From positions 1 through 18,563 of the forward strand of contig JAGYNL010000121.1 in assembly GCA_018399865.1 (NCBI GenBank): a stretch of DNA of 18,563 bases. The letters run 5' to 3'. Below are positions 1 through 6,754 of the stretch, one piece after another (position 1 is the first letter of the stretch; every line of letters starts with the position of its first letter). The notes under the pieces were generated by a model, which saw nothing but the letters and a program-made list of their open reading frames with translations, searched no databases and was not told where the DNA came from. Source of the stretch: Candidatus Bipolaricaulota bacterium (GTDB lineage: Bacteria > Bipolaricaulota > Bipolaricaulia > UBA7950 > UBA9294). A program made the position numbers and the translations under genes.

Positions 1-336
1 CACAACATCGGCAGCCGTTAATGGGTCACCGTTAGAGAAAGTGGCATCTTCATGGAGGCTGAACATGTATACGGTGCCGTCTTCAGATATTTCCCAGCTC
101 TTTGCCAAACCAGGTAAGATCTTACTTACCGAATCAGATGGAAAAGTAACTAGGGTCTGGTAAACTGAGTGGTGGATAAGAGAGCCTCCAGGTTCATAGG
201 CTCTGCTAGGATCAAGAGAATGATAATCCTCTGAAAGCCCGACAACAAGGGTCTTATCTTGTCCTTGAGCTACGATGCTTACAACAGCCATCAAGCTTAG
301 CATGGCTACTAATGATAATACTGTGAAACGACGCAT
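1..336 (-). CDS. ABC transporter solute-binding protein, family 5 (peptide/nickel type), N-terminal part
   Basis: Only the first 112 codons are present; the gene runs off the left edge. The product begins with a signal peptide (MRRF, then a hydrophobic stretch to about residue 22, ending VAQGQ). Next come the features of the SBP_bac_5 family of extracytoplasmic binding proteins for peptides, sugars or metals: a KTLVVGL strand, the ligand-lobe segment LDPSRAYEP, HHSVYQTLV, LPGLAKSWEISEDG and FSNGDPLTAADVV. There is no lipobox cysteine, so the protein is probably released or periplasmic rather than a lipoprotein. The ATG at 336 is preceded by a strong AAAGGAGG SD with a short spacer. The permease and ATPase partners would lie outside the window. 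The substrate cannot be deduced from this fragment. Family assignment is firm; specificity is unknown. Confidence 0.9.
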   Translation of the reverse strand, partial: MRRFTVLSLVAMLSLMAVVSIVAQGQDKTLVVGLSEDYHSLDPSRAYEPGGSLIHHSVYQTLVTFPSDSVSKILPGLAKSWEISEDGTVYMFSLHEDATFSNGDPLTAADVV

Positions 337-380
337 ATTTGCCTCCTTTGGGTGCTATTGCTACCCCTGTCATGGTTTCT

Positions 381-411
381 TAAGGTTATGCTGCAGTTGC
401 AAATAACCTTA
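381..411. repeat. Inverted repeat, 9-bp arms, 13-nt spacer
   Basis: TAAGGTTAT (381-389) is matched perfectly by ATAACCTTA (403-411). It lies 45 bases upstream of the solute-binding protein start, inside its probable leader. It could be a repressor operator or an mRNA stem-loop. It has no T-run, so it is not an intrinsic terminator. Confidence 0.6.
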
Positions 412-423
412 TCCTATTAACCA

Positions 424-450
424 CCTTGCGTGTTTTGTTGTACCGCAAGG
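424..450. repeat. Inverted repeat, 7-bp arms, 13-nt spacer
   Basis: CCTTGCG (424-430) pairs perfectly with CGCAAGG (444-450). It is GC-rich enough to form a stem in the transcript and sits just downstream of the candidate leftward promoter. Its centre is about 41 bp, near four helical turns, from the centre of the neighbouring inverted repeat, and both have 13-nt spacers. Confidence 0.55.
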
Positions 451-457
451 ATGCACT

Positions 458-466
458 AGTATAGCA
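458..466 (-). promoter_or_regulatory. Candidate extended -10 promoter for the solute-binding protein gene
   Basis: Read leftward, the sequence is TGC-TATACT: an extended -10 (TGN) followed by a 4-of-6 match or better to TATAAT. The -35 region 17 bases upstream is weak, as is usual for extended -10 promoters. Transcription would start near 450, giving a leader of about 115 nt that contains both inverted repeats. Confidence 0.45.
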
Positions 467-643
467 GATCTTTGTGGTTAAGTCTTACTATGCATATCAG
501 TCCGCTAACCTGCAGATAATCGTGCTTGTTTCTCAGCTTCATTCTTCTAAAGGCTACATTGGAAAAAGAATACTTGCCATTCGATAAGATAATGATGTAA
601 TTTTGGTGCGTTTAATATCTGATTTTTGTAGTATTACATCGTC

Positions 644-1252
644 ATGAATATCCGTGCTGCGCTGTTTGATATGGATGGAACTATTTGGGATGCGCCAATT
701 GATTGGCCGGCTGTGCGACGCGAGATCGATATTCCGGCCGACGGTCGGCCAATTTATACGCAGCTAATGCAGATGACAGCTCGCGAACGTGCCCGAGGAA
801 TTCAGATACTGGAACGCTACGAAAGATTTGGAGCCGAGAATGGCACTATAATGGATGGGGCAGAGGAGTTAGTTGAGTACTTGCGTGATGCCCATGTCAA
901 ATGTGCATTGGTCACCAACAATACGCGGCGCAGCGTTGAACATGTCCTTGCGCGTCATCCATTGCCTTTTGATCTAATCTTAAGTCGAGATGATGGGCCT
1001 CTAAAACCGGATCCGAATATTTTTTTCTTGGCTCTGAAGAAACTAGGCGCTAGTCCAGATGAAGCAGTCGCTATTGGGGATGCCCACCTGGATCTCATCG
1101 CTTCACATAAGGCAGGCATAAAGAAGTTCATTCTTGTGGGTAGTAAGCCTTGGGTGCGCGAGTTACTCCCCGATGGGATGCCTCACCACAAGGCAGCAAA
1201 TCTTATCGAGGCAAGGACGATAGTCGCGAGCCTGTTGAGTGTACCATCTTAA
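644..1252 (+). CDS. HAD-superfamily phosphatase (phosphoglycolate phosphatase-like)
   Basis: This is a 202-residue haloacid dehalogenase-fold hydrolase that would remove phosphate from a small soluble substrate in the cytoplasm. All four HAD motifs are visible: motif I FDMDGT with nucleophile D9 and acid/base D11; motif II at VTNNT (T91, N92); motif III lysine K121 in LKPDPNIF; and motif IV GDAHLD with Mg-binding D146 and D150. The segment between motifs I and II holds a small alpha-helical cap, as in subfamily I (Gph/PGP-like) enzymes. Length is normal for the family. I see no SD before the ATG at 644; a TAGTAT element at 629-634 raises the possibility of a leaderless transcript. The next gene is convergent, so this one stands alone. 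The substrate is unknown; phosphoglycolate is one option only. Confidence 0.88.
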   Translation: MNIRAALFDMDGTIWDAPIDWPAVRREIDIPADGRPIYTQLMQMTARERARGIQILERYERFGAENGTIMDGAEELVEYLRDAHVKCALVTNNTRRSVEHVLARHPLPFDLILSRDDGPLKPDPNIFFLALKKLGASPDEAVAIGDAHLDLIASHKAGIKKFILVGSKPWVRELLPDGMPHHKAANLIEARTIVASLLSVPS

Positions 1253-1274
1253 GATAGATTGAGACCTCTTATGC

Positions 1275-1291
1275 TATCTGATGCTCAGATA
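1275..1291. terminator. Possible bidirectional terminator hairpin between convergent genes
   Basis: TATCTGA and TCAGATA form a perfect 7-bp stem with a 3-nt loop in the 94-base gap between the ends of the HAD gene and aclA. The stem is short and AT-rich and no good T-run follows on either strand, so its strength as a terminator is doubtful. Confidence 0.35.
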
Positions 1292-1346
1292 ATGCTTAAC
1301 TCCAAAAACCGCCTTTAGGTTCTTCGATCGGGCTTACATTCCTCAG

Positions 1347-3194
1347 CTATCCCACCTTTTCTGGCCGATCAGGGACATCGTAGAGTATGTCATCTAAGGG
1401 ATGTCTGTACAGAGGTTGCTCTAGCCGATTCTGGTCGAAATAGTGGCCCATCAACCCTATCGATCTTCCTAACACAAATAAGGCATTGAACAAGCCGGCT
1501 CTTATCATTTGGTCAATTTGCTCGTCGCTGAACTTGAGTTCATGCAAAAGATCCACGAGGGAAACACCGATGCATCCATCAACGTTTAGAATTAGGTTGT
1601 TCTTTTTCTGTGTTGTGACAGCTTCCACAGTTAGGGCGTAGTCGAGGAGCTCCGTTTTGGTGAAGTGGGCTTTAGCAAAATTCTTCAGAAGCTCTACACG
1701 TTTATCCGGGTTTTCTGCGGTGTGGAGCCTGTGGCCGATACCCTGTATGCGAATACTTCTGCTCTTCATGTCTTCCACTAACTGCCGAGGGTCAAGCCCG
1801 TTACGGAATCCGTACAAGAAGTGCTCGGCTGCACCGTTCACCGCTCCTCCAAATCGGGGCCCAATAGTGAGCAGGCCGCTTACTAAGGATGATATCAAGT
1901 CCTTTCCTGCCCTAGCGGCGACGATAGTGTTATGCGCTCCAGATACGGCTGGGCCATGGTCAGCGATTATCTGTAGCACCATCTCTATGAACTGGCGGGC
2001 GCGTACAGGGATATCCTTCTTGAACCATAGCAGGCCGATTACTCCACCTATCCCATATCTATTCTCAATCACTTCGTCGATAGGGATGCCACTGTAATTA
2101 TGAACCTCGCCCGATTCATCGCAGATAGTGGAGATGAAGTTGGTAGGCTTTCTTACCAATCCTTCTGCAACAGCTTGTTTGTAGTCGATGGGGACTGATG
2201 CTGGTTCAAATTCCACGGCGGGAGTAATTACTCCTTCTGCGACGAGCTTTTCGTAAGTCTCTTTGATCTTTAGATGATAATCATCAAAAGAGTCGGGAAC
2301 GATTACCCCTGCTCCACGCAGTGCATTGTTCTTGGCATCAGCAGTCTCATTTTCTGCATCGGCCTTTGCTCCGGCATGGCCAAATTGCACTTGTCCGGGT
2401 AAAACCTTAGCGCAGGTTCCTGTAACCCACATTACAATGGGTTTTTTGATCCGGCCGTCTTTCACCGCCTCGGCTATTTCGTATTCAGCGGTACCTCCGA
2501 GCTCTCCCAAGCAAACAAGCATCTTTATGTCTGGGTTAGCCTCGTATCGCAGCAGGTGGTCGATCAGAGAAGATCCAGGAAAGGCGTCTCCGCCAATCGC
2601 AATCCCTTCGTTCAGCCCATCGGTGTTTCTGGCGATGATATTGTAGGCTTCGTTGGACATACCCCCTGAAACAGAGACGAAGCCAACCGATCCGGGTCGA
2701 TAAAGCTTCGCCATTCTGATGTTCTCCATTGTTCCGGCTGCATTTCCTATCTTGAATGCGCCTGCTTTAACTCCTCCCACAGTTGCTGGTCCAATAATCC
2801 ACTTACCGAGTTTCTTGGCCAGTGCTCCCATCTTACGCTCCAATCTCTCGGGGATGCCTTCGGCTATGACAGCAATCGTGCGGATAGTTGCAGTATTTAA
2901 AGCCTCCACAGTAACCTGGTAGGCTGATCGTTGCGATGCGAAGTTCACCATCACGTCGGCTTGAGGAAACTGTGAGCTTGCTTGAGCGATACTTGTAAGA
3001 CGCGGGATACGGATCTCTTTGGTTCCCCAGAAGAACTTCTCGAACCCTCCACGCTCGGGAGTTATCATAGCTACAACGCTTGGCTCATCCTTACGGCACA
3101 TGTAGTCGAAGTCTAGCATCCGCTGCACCGCTGCTGTCTGCGAGCCGTAAATGAATGCTTTGGTATGCTTATTGAACAGCTCGTGGTCTTTCAT
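1347..3194 (-). CDS. aclA: ATP citrate lyase large subunit (citrate synthase-like)
   Basis: With AclB this subunit cleaves citrate with ATP and CoA into acetyl-CoA, oxaloacetate, ADP and phosphate, the committed citrate-splitting step of the reductive TCA cycle. The 615 residues match the bacterial AclA layout. The N-terminal half is a succinyl-CoA synthetase alpha-like CoA-binding region with the phosphohistidine loop FGHAGAKAD (H273, equivalent to the phosphorylated His of human ACLY). The C-terminal half is a citrate synthase-like domain with H421 in AVSGAHNT, H488 in GIGHR and D539 in NVDG, corresponding to the three catalytic residues of the lyase active site. It is translationally coupled to aclB: the upstream stop and this ATG share one base (TAATG). 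It is the last gene of the icd-aclB-aclA unit. Nothing appears missing or broken. Confidence 0.97.
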   Translation of the reverse strand: MKDHELFNKHTKAFIYGSQTAAVQRMLDFDYMCRKDEPSVVAMITPERGGFEKFFWGTKEIRIPRLTSIAQASSQFPQADVMVNFASQRSAYQVTVEALNTATIRTIAVIAEGIPERLERKMGALAKKLGKWIIGPATVGGVKAGAFKIGNAAGTMENIRMAKLYRPGSVGFVSVSGGMSNEAYNIIARNTDGLNEGIAIGGDAFPGSSLIDHLLRYEANPDIKMLVCLGELGGTAEYEIAEAVKDGRIKKPIVMWVTGTCAKVLPGQVQFGHAGAKADAENETADAKNNALRGAGVIVPDSFDDYHLKIKETYEKLVAEGVITPAVEFEPASVPIDYKQAVAEGLVRKPTNFISTICDESGEVHNYSGIPIDEVIENRYGIGGVIGLLWFKKDIPVRARQFIEMVLQIIADHGPAVSGAHNTIVAARAGKDLISSLVSGLLTIGPRFGGAVNGAAEHFLYGFRNGLDPRQLVEDMKSRSIRIQGIGHRLHTAENPDKRVELLKNFAKAHFTKTELLDYALTVEAVTTQKKNNLILNVDGCIGVSLVDLLHELKFSDEQIDQMIRAGLFNALFVLGRSIGLMGHYFDQNRLEQPLYRHPLDDILYDVPDRPEKVG

Positions 3195-4474
3195 TACTTA
3201 CCCTCCTCGAGTGCCAGTGAGACAATACGAGTCATGTGAGTCTCCGGTCCGAATACCTCAAGTGGAATACCAATTCGTTCTCCTAAGCGGCGCATGTCTT
3301 GTAGCCCTTGCACGTAGTTTGGTCCGCCGCGCCGCACGTAGATTCTTACATTGTTATCGCGCAATTTATCCTTGTAGTCTTTAAGGGCTTTGATGATCCC
3401 AGTGAATGTCTTGGCCACGTCGGTAAAGTTAGCAATTCCACCGCCGATCAGCAGAAACTTTGGCCTGCCTTGCGGGTCAGGCTTTCGTGTCATTAGATCA
3501 AGTATGGTCTTAGTGTACTCGTAGGTTTCCTCAGTTGTCGGATTGCCTGAGTACTCACCGTAATTAGCCAGTTCCTTGCTGTAGCCTAGATCTACTACTG
3601 TGTCAGCGTAGATCACGCTTGCCCCACCTCCCGCTGCAAGGTTCCATACTCGTCCTTCGGGGTTTAATAAGGTTAGCTTGAGTGATGCTCCAGTCTTTTC
3701 GTCTAGGGATGCTATATACGCCTCTTCCGGGGTAGAGATACTGCCAAATGCCTTAGGAAATTCAATCTCTCCCCATTTATCTGCGCACTGGAAGGCAGCA
3801 GTATCGTCTAACTTGGCTACCGTATCTAAGGGGACGAGTATTCCTTGGTTGAAGGCGATGGGGTTGAACTCAAGGTAGCCAAAATAGTACTCGCAATAGA
3901 TTTTATAGAGTGCCTTTATGAACTCAGCCACCATGTTCCTATCTGGCATCTCTGGAAGGCGTGAAGCAACGTCAACTTCTGAAGGGTCATCTAGGACTGG
4001 CACCTCGATAGTCACCACAGAGTCCCAAACTTCCTCGATATCCACTCCCCCCTTAAGGGAAAAATGGATAACATCGCTATCTGCCTTAGAAGTGAAGGCC
4101 AGGTAGTACTCCTCTTTATGTGGCACGAATGGCTCTATAAGAAAGTGGGTGAGAACACCGGCGGTTTCACCGGTAGTCTGGTTTATGGTGACCTGCTTGT
4201 TCATCCTTTCTTTGATCCAAGAACGTGCTTGGTCATAAGCTGCATCAACTAGCAGTAGGTTGTTCTTCCCGCGCTTTCCGAAGAGTTGATCAGGTTTGAC
4301 CACCAACTTAGTTTGATTAAGCCAGTTATTATCCTGTGGTAACTTGTCAAGATCGGTTTTTGGGGTAACAAGAACTAGGCGGTCATCGGTGTGGAAAGGG
4401 CTGTCGGAGTATTCTTTTAGGGCTTTGTTGATCAGCCTCTTGGCGTCGTATTCGCGTATTCCTTTCTTTGCCAT
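3194..4474 (-). CDS. aclB: ATP citrate lyase small subunit (succinyl-CoA synthetase beta-like)
   Basis: This is the ATP-grasp and citrate-binding subunit of ATP citrate lyase. Residues 1 to about 245 resemble the ATP-grasp region of succinyl-CoA synthetase beta (EEYYLAF, GYLEFNPIAF, VPLDTVAKLDD). Residues about 260-426 form the citrate-binding CoA-ligase-like domain, with AAGGGASVIYAD (GGGASV at 282-287), ELANYGEYSGNP, GGIANFTDV (N349, F350, T351) and VRRGGPN (381-386). These segments are close to those around the citrate-binding residues of human ACLY. At 426 residues it is slightly longer than the ~400 usual for bacterial AclB. The ATG at 4474 overlaps the icd stop by one base (TAATG), and the gene's own stop overlaps the aclA start the same way. 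The order aclB then aclA matches the aclBA operon described in green sulfur bacteria. Confidence 0.97.
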   Translation of the reverse strand: MAKKGIREYDAKRLINKALKEYSDSPFHTDDRLVLVTPKTDLDKLPQDNNWLNQTKLVVKPDQLFGKRGKNNLLLVDAAYDQARSWIKERMNKQVTINQTTGETAGVLTHFLIEPFVPHKEEYYLAFTSKADSDVIHFSLKGGVDIEEVWDSVVTIEVPVLDDPSEVDVASRLPEMPDRNMVAEFIKALYKIYCEYYFGYLEFNPIAFNQGILVPLDTVAKLDDTAAFQCADKWGEIEFPKAFGSISTPEEAYIASLDEKTGASLKLTLLNPEGRVWNLAAGGGASVIYADTVVDLGYSKELANYGEYSGNPTTEETYEYTKTILDLMTRKPDPQGRPKFLLIGGGIANFTDVAKTFTGIIKALKDYKDKLRDNNVRIYVRRGGPNYVQGLQDMRRLGERIGIPLEVFGPETHMTRIVSLALEEGK

Positions 4475-5784
4475 TAGCCCACCTTCATGTTCTTTATGAT
4501 TTCGTCGCCGAATTCTGAGCAGGAAACCAGTGTAGCACCGTCCATCTGGCGTTCTAGGTCATAAGTCACGTGCTTGGACTTGATTGCTCCTATGATTCCT
4601 TTCATTACCAGCTCAGAGGCCTCGTACCACTTCATGCAGCGCAACATCTCCACTGCTGAGAGGATGATACTTCCGGGGTTTACTTCGTTCTTGCCAGCGT
4701 GTGAAGGAGCAGTGCCGTGAGTTGCCTCAAATAGACTGATCCTGTTCAGGTAATTGATGTTTGCTCCTGGAGCAACTCCCAATCCGCCAACCTGAGCCGC
4801 TGCAGCGTCGGACATGTAATCACCATTAAGGTTCATAGTTGCTACTACGGAGTACTCCGTAGGCCGCAGCAGCATCTGCTGGAAGAACTGGTCGGCAATG
4901 CGGTCGTTAAGGAGGATCTTGCCTTCAGGAATCTGTCCGGAGTACTTCTCCCAGAGCTCATCTTCTAAGATGATCTGGGAAAACTCTTGTCCTACTTCAT
5001 ATCCCCAGTCGCGGAACGCCCCTTCGGTGAACTTCATGATGTTTCCTTTGTGTACCAAAGTGACGCGGTTGCGGTTGTTCCTGATAGCATACTCGATTGC
5101 GGAGCGGATGAGGCGCTTGGAACCTTCTTCGCTTATTGGTTTGACGCCGATGCCGCAGTTTTCGGGGAAGCGAATCGACTTAACTCCCATCTCCTCCTGC
5201 AGCCATGAGATGACCTTTTTCGCCTCCGGTGATCCAGCTTTCCACTCGACGCCGGCATAGACATCCTCAGTGTTTTCTCTGAAGAAAACGATGTCTAGAT
5301 CCTGGGGTCTTCTCACGGGGGCAGGGGTACCGATGTGGCGCACTGGGCGAACGCAAGCGTACAAATCGAGCACCTTCCGCAAGGTTACGTTTAGACTGCG
5401 TATACCTCCTCCTACAGGCGTCGTCAGTGGACCCTTGATGGCTATATGGTGATCCCGAATTGCCTCAATTGTTTCCTCTGGAAGGTAGAGTTTCTGACGT
5501 TCCTCGGGTGGAATTGCCGCTATCTGTTCCTGGCTGAGCTCTGGATGATTCTTTGTTAACGCCTCATCTCCAGCCCATATCTTTAGCCAATCAACTTTCC
5601 TCTTGGCTTTATAGGCTAGGTCTACAGCGGCATCAACCACCTTTATCATTACTGGGGTAATGTCTACACCTATTCCGTCTCCGGTGATGTACGGGATAAT
5701 AGGATGATCAGGTACATTAAGGATTCTATTGGTGACTGTGATTTTCTCGGAAGCTGTTGCTTTGTTCTGGGGGTTTGTATTCAT
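4474..5784 (-). CDS. icd: Isocitrate dehydrogenase, homodimeric type I
   Basis: This enzyme interconverts isocitrate and 2-oxoglutarate plus CO2; reductive carboxylation would feed the adjacent aconitase and citrate lyase. The 436-residue protein follows the E. coli Icd pattern: GDGIG near residue 35, substrate loop [13 protein letters not shown] with S130 aligned to the phosphorylatable S113, [12 protein letters not shown] at 167-178, [12 protein letters not shown] at 244-255, and FEATHGTAP at 352-360. The cofactor site is mixed. Y408 and R412 match the 2'-phosphate-binding Y391/R395 of the NADP enzyme, but the positions of K344/Y345 are S361/H362. NADP use is therefore likely but not assured. 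The start is supported by a GGGAGG SD 4 bases upstream. It begins the coupled icd-aclB-aclA unit, 32 bases after the regulator gene. Confidence 0.95.
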   Translation of the reverse strand: MNTNPQNKATASEKITVTNRILNVPDHPIIPYITGDGIGVDITPVMIKVVDAAVDLAYKAKRKVDWLKIWAGDEALTKNHPELSQEQIAAIPPEERQKLYLPEETIEAIRDHHIAIKGPLTTPVGGGIRSLNVTLRKVLDLYACVRPVRHIGTPAPVRRPQDLDIVFFRENTEDVYAGVEWKAGSPEAKKVISWLQEEMGVKSIRFPENCGIGVKPISEEGSKRLIRSAIEYAIRNNRNRVTLVHKGNIMKFTEGAFRDWGYEVGQEFSQIILEDELWEKYSGQIPEGKILLNDRIADQFFQQMLLRPTEYSVVATMNLNGDYMSDAAAAQVGGLGVAPGANINYLNRISLFEATHGTAPSHAGKNEVNPGSIILSAVEMLRCMKWYEASELVMKGIIGAIKSKHVTYDLERQMDGATLVSCSEFGDEIIKNMKVG

Positions 5785-5794
5785 GGTTCCTCCC

Positions 5795-5810
5795 TACCAC
5801 AAAAGTGGTA
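5795..5810. repeat. Inverted repeat between the regulator gene and icd
   Basis: TACCAC (5795-5800) and GTGGTA (5805-5810) form a perfect 6-bp inverted repeat with a 4-base spacer. It ends just upstream of the icd SD in the short gap after the IclR-type gene. It could be an operator or an mRNA hairpin tuning icd translation. It is weak evidence alone. Confidence 0.5.
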
Positions 5811-5816
5811 TTGTTT

Positions 5817-6566
5817 CTATATTTCCTGGGACTGAAATTCAGTAGTAATTTTTTTTGCCGCGCTGACAACAAGAGCAATTGTTTTTCGTCGTCGAGCTTC
5901 TTCCATGCGTTGAATGGGGGCTGAAATGCTCAGCGCGGCAACCGCCTTTCCTTTTCGAGACATAATGGGAGCGCCAATGCCGTAAGTACCAGGGATAACT
6001 TCCCCGTTGCTCAGTGCATAGCCCAGCTTTCGTATCTTGGCTAGTTCTTTGAAAAGCTCATCTGGGTCAGTGATAGTTGCCTCAGAGAAGAGGGCAAGTC
6101 CCATATTCGCAATAATCCTTTCTTGCTCTTCGCGATCAAGATAGGCCATCAGTATCTTGCCTGATGTGCCTGCATGTAGCGGAAAAATGGCTCCTAACTC
6201 ATGCGAGACCCGCAATGAGTGATGTGCCTCTACCCTCTCTATGCAAACGCCCTGGTTGTCGTGCAACGTAGATAGGCACATCGCTTCGCCGGTCTGAGCG
6301 GAAAGCTCGTGCATGAAAGGTATTGCGATATCTTGCAGGCGCTTCTTTGGCACATTGCGCGCCAGACTGAGGATCATTTCGCCCAAGTGGTACATACCTG
6401 TTGTATCTGCTTCTTCAACGAACCCCGTTTTCTTCAACGCTGATACATAACGATATGTGGTGCTAATGGGAAGCTGAATCCCACGGGCGATATCAGGTAT
6501 CGATAGGGTAGAAACGTCACCAGAAAACAGCTTAAGGATTTTGACAATCTTTTCTAGAGTAGTGAT
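5817..6566 (-). CDS. IclR-family transcriptional regulator
   Basis: This is a DNA-binding regulator with an N-terminal winged helix and a C-terminal effector domain. The frame is open upstream of the first TTG (6437) to a TGA at 6590. That upstream part encodes the conserved HTH: ITTLEKIVKILKLFSG, LSIPDIARGIQLP and STTYRYVSALKKTGFV. The full gene therefore starts near 6566, where ATC stands 6 bases after GGAGGA, giving 249 residues, normal for IclR proteins (~250). No ATG, GTG or TTG is available at this point. The effector domain (about 75-245) contains GVCIERVEAHHSLRV, PLHAGTSGKILMAYL, GYALSNGEVIPGTYGIGAPI and AALSISAP, which are typical. It sits between aconitase and icd on the same strand, so citrate-module control is the natural inference. 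The effector is unknown; the exact start is uncertain (see findings). Confidence 0.9.
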   Translation of the reverse strand: MTTLEKIVKILKLFSGDVSTLSIPDIARGIQLPISTTYRYVSALKKTGFVEEADTTGMYHLGEMILSLARNVPKKRLQDIAIPFMHELSAQTGEAMCLSTLHDNQGVCIERVEAHHSLRVSHELGAIFPLHAGTSGKILMAYLDREEQERIIANMGLALFSEATITDPDELFKELAKIRKLGYALSNGEVIPGTYGIGAPIMSRKGKAVAALSISAPIQRMEEARRRKTIALVVSAAKKITTEFQSQEI

Positions 6567-6754
6567 GTTTCTTCCTCCATAGTTATCTCATAGTGGATAT
6601 TCATCTACTAGTCTCTAAGCATGCTAGTTGTTAGGACTGACCGAAGTTTGCCATATTTTCTCATCTTTATCCTTAGCCTTTGCAATTCTTGCTCATCCAG
6701 CTAGCGCTAGTTCCCTGGGCTTGGGGCCTGTACTCTACGACCATTTCATAATAC

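Larger units (their letters stand above)
337..643. other. Gene-free divergent intergenic region
   Basis: This 307-base region separates the leftward solute-binding protein gene from the rightward HAD gene. About 337-455 looks like the 5' leader of the solute-binding protein, with two inverted repeats (listed separately) and an SD next to the start. About 456-500 holds the candidate promoter for that gene. From about 500 to 643 I see AT-rich sequence and no open reading frame or RNA gene that I can support. No convincing -35/-10 pair stands out for the HAD gene. Confidence 0.6.

Noticed and set aside
1657..2097. Plus-strand open frames across aclA, aclB, icd and aconitase (for example 1657-2097, 4898-5260, 7076-7444)
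   Set aside because: They lie antisense within strongly conserved genes, have no SD or recognisable domains, and are low-complexity shadow translations.
5817..6437. Shorter IclR gene starting at TTG 6437 (206 residues)
   Set aside because: It would delete most of the DNA-binding helix-turn-helix, which is plainly encoded upstream in the same frame with an SD in front of it.
6701..6710. 10-bp palindrome CTAGCGCTAG between aconitase and the regulator gene
   Set aside because: It has no loop, no T-run and no promoter relation; it is compatible with chance, so it was not called as a terminator or operator.
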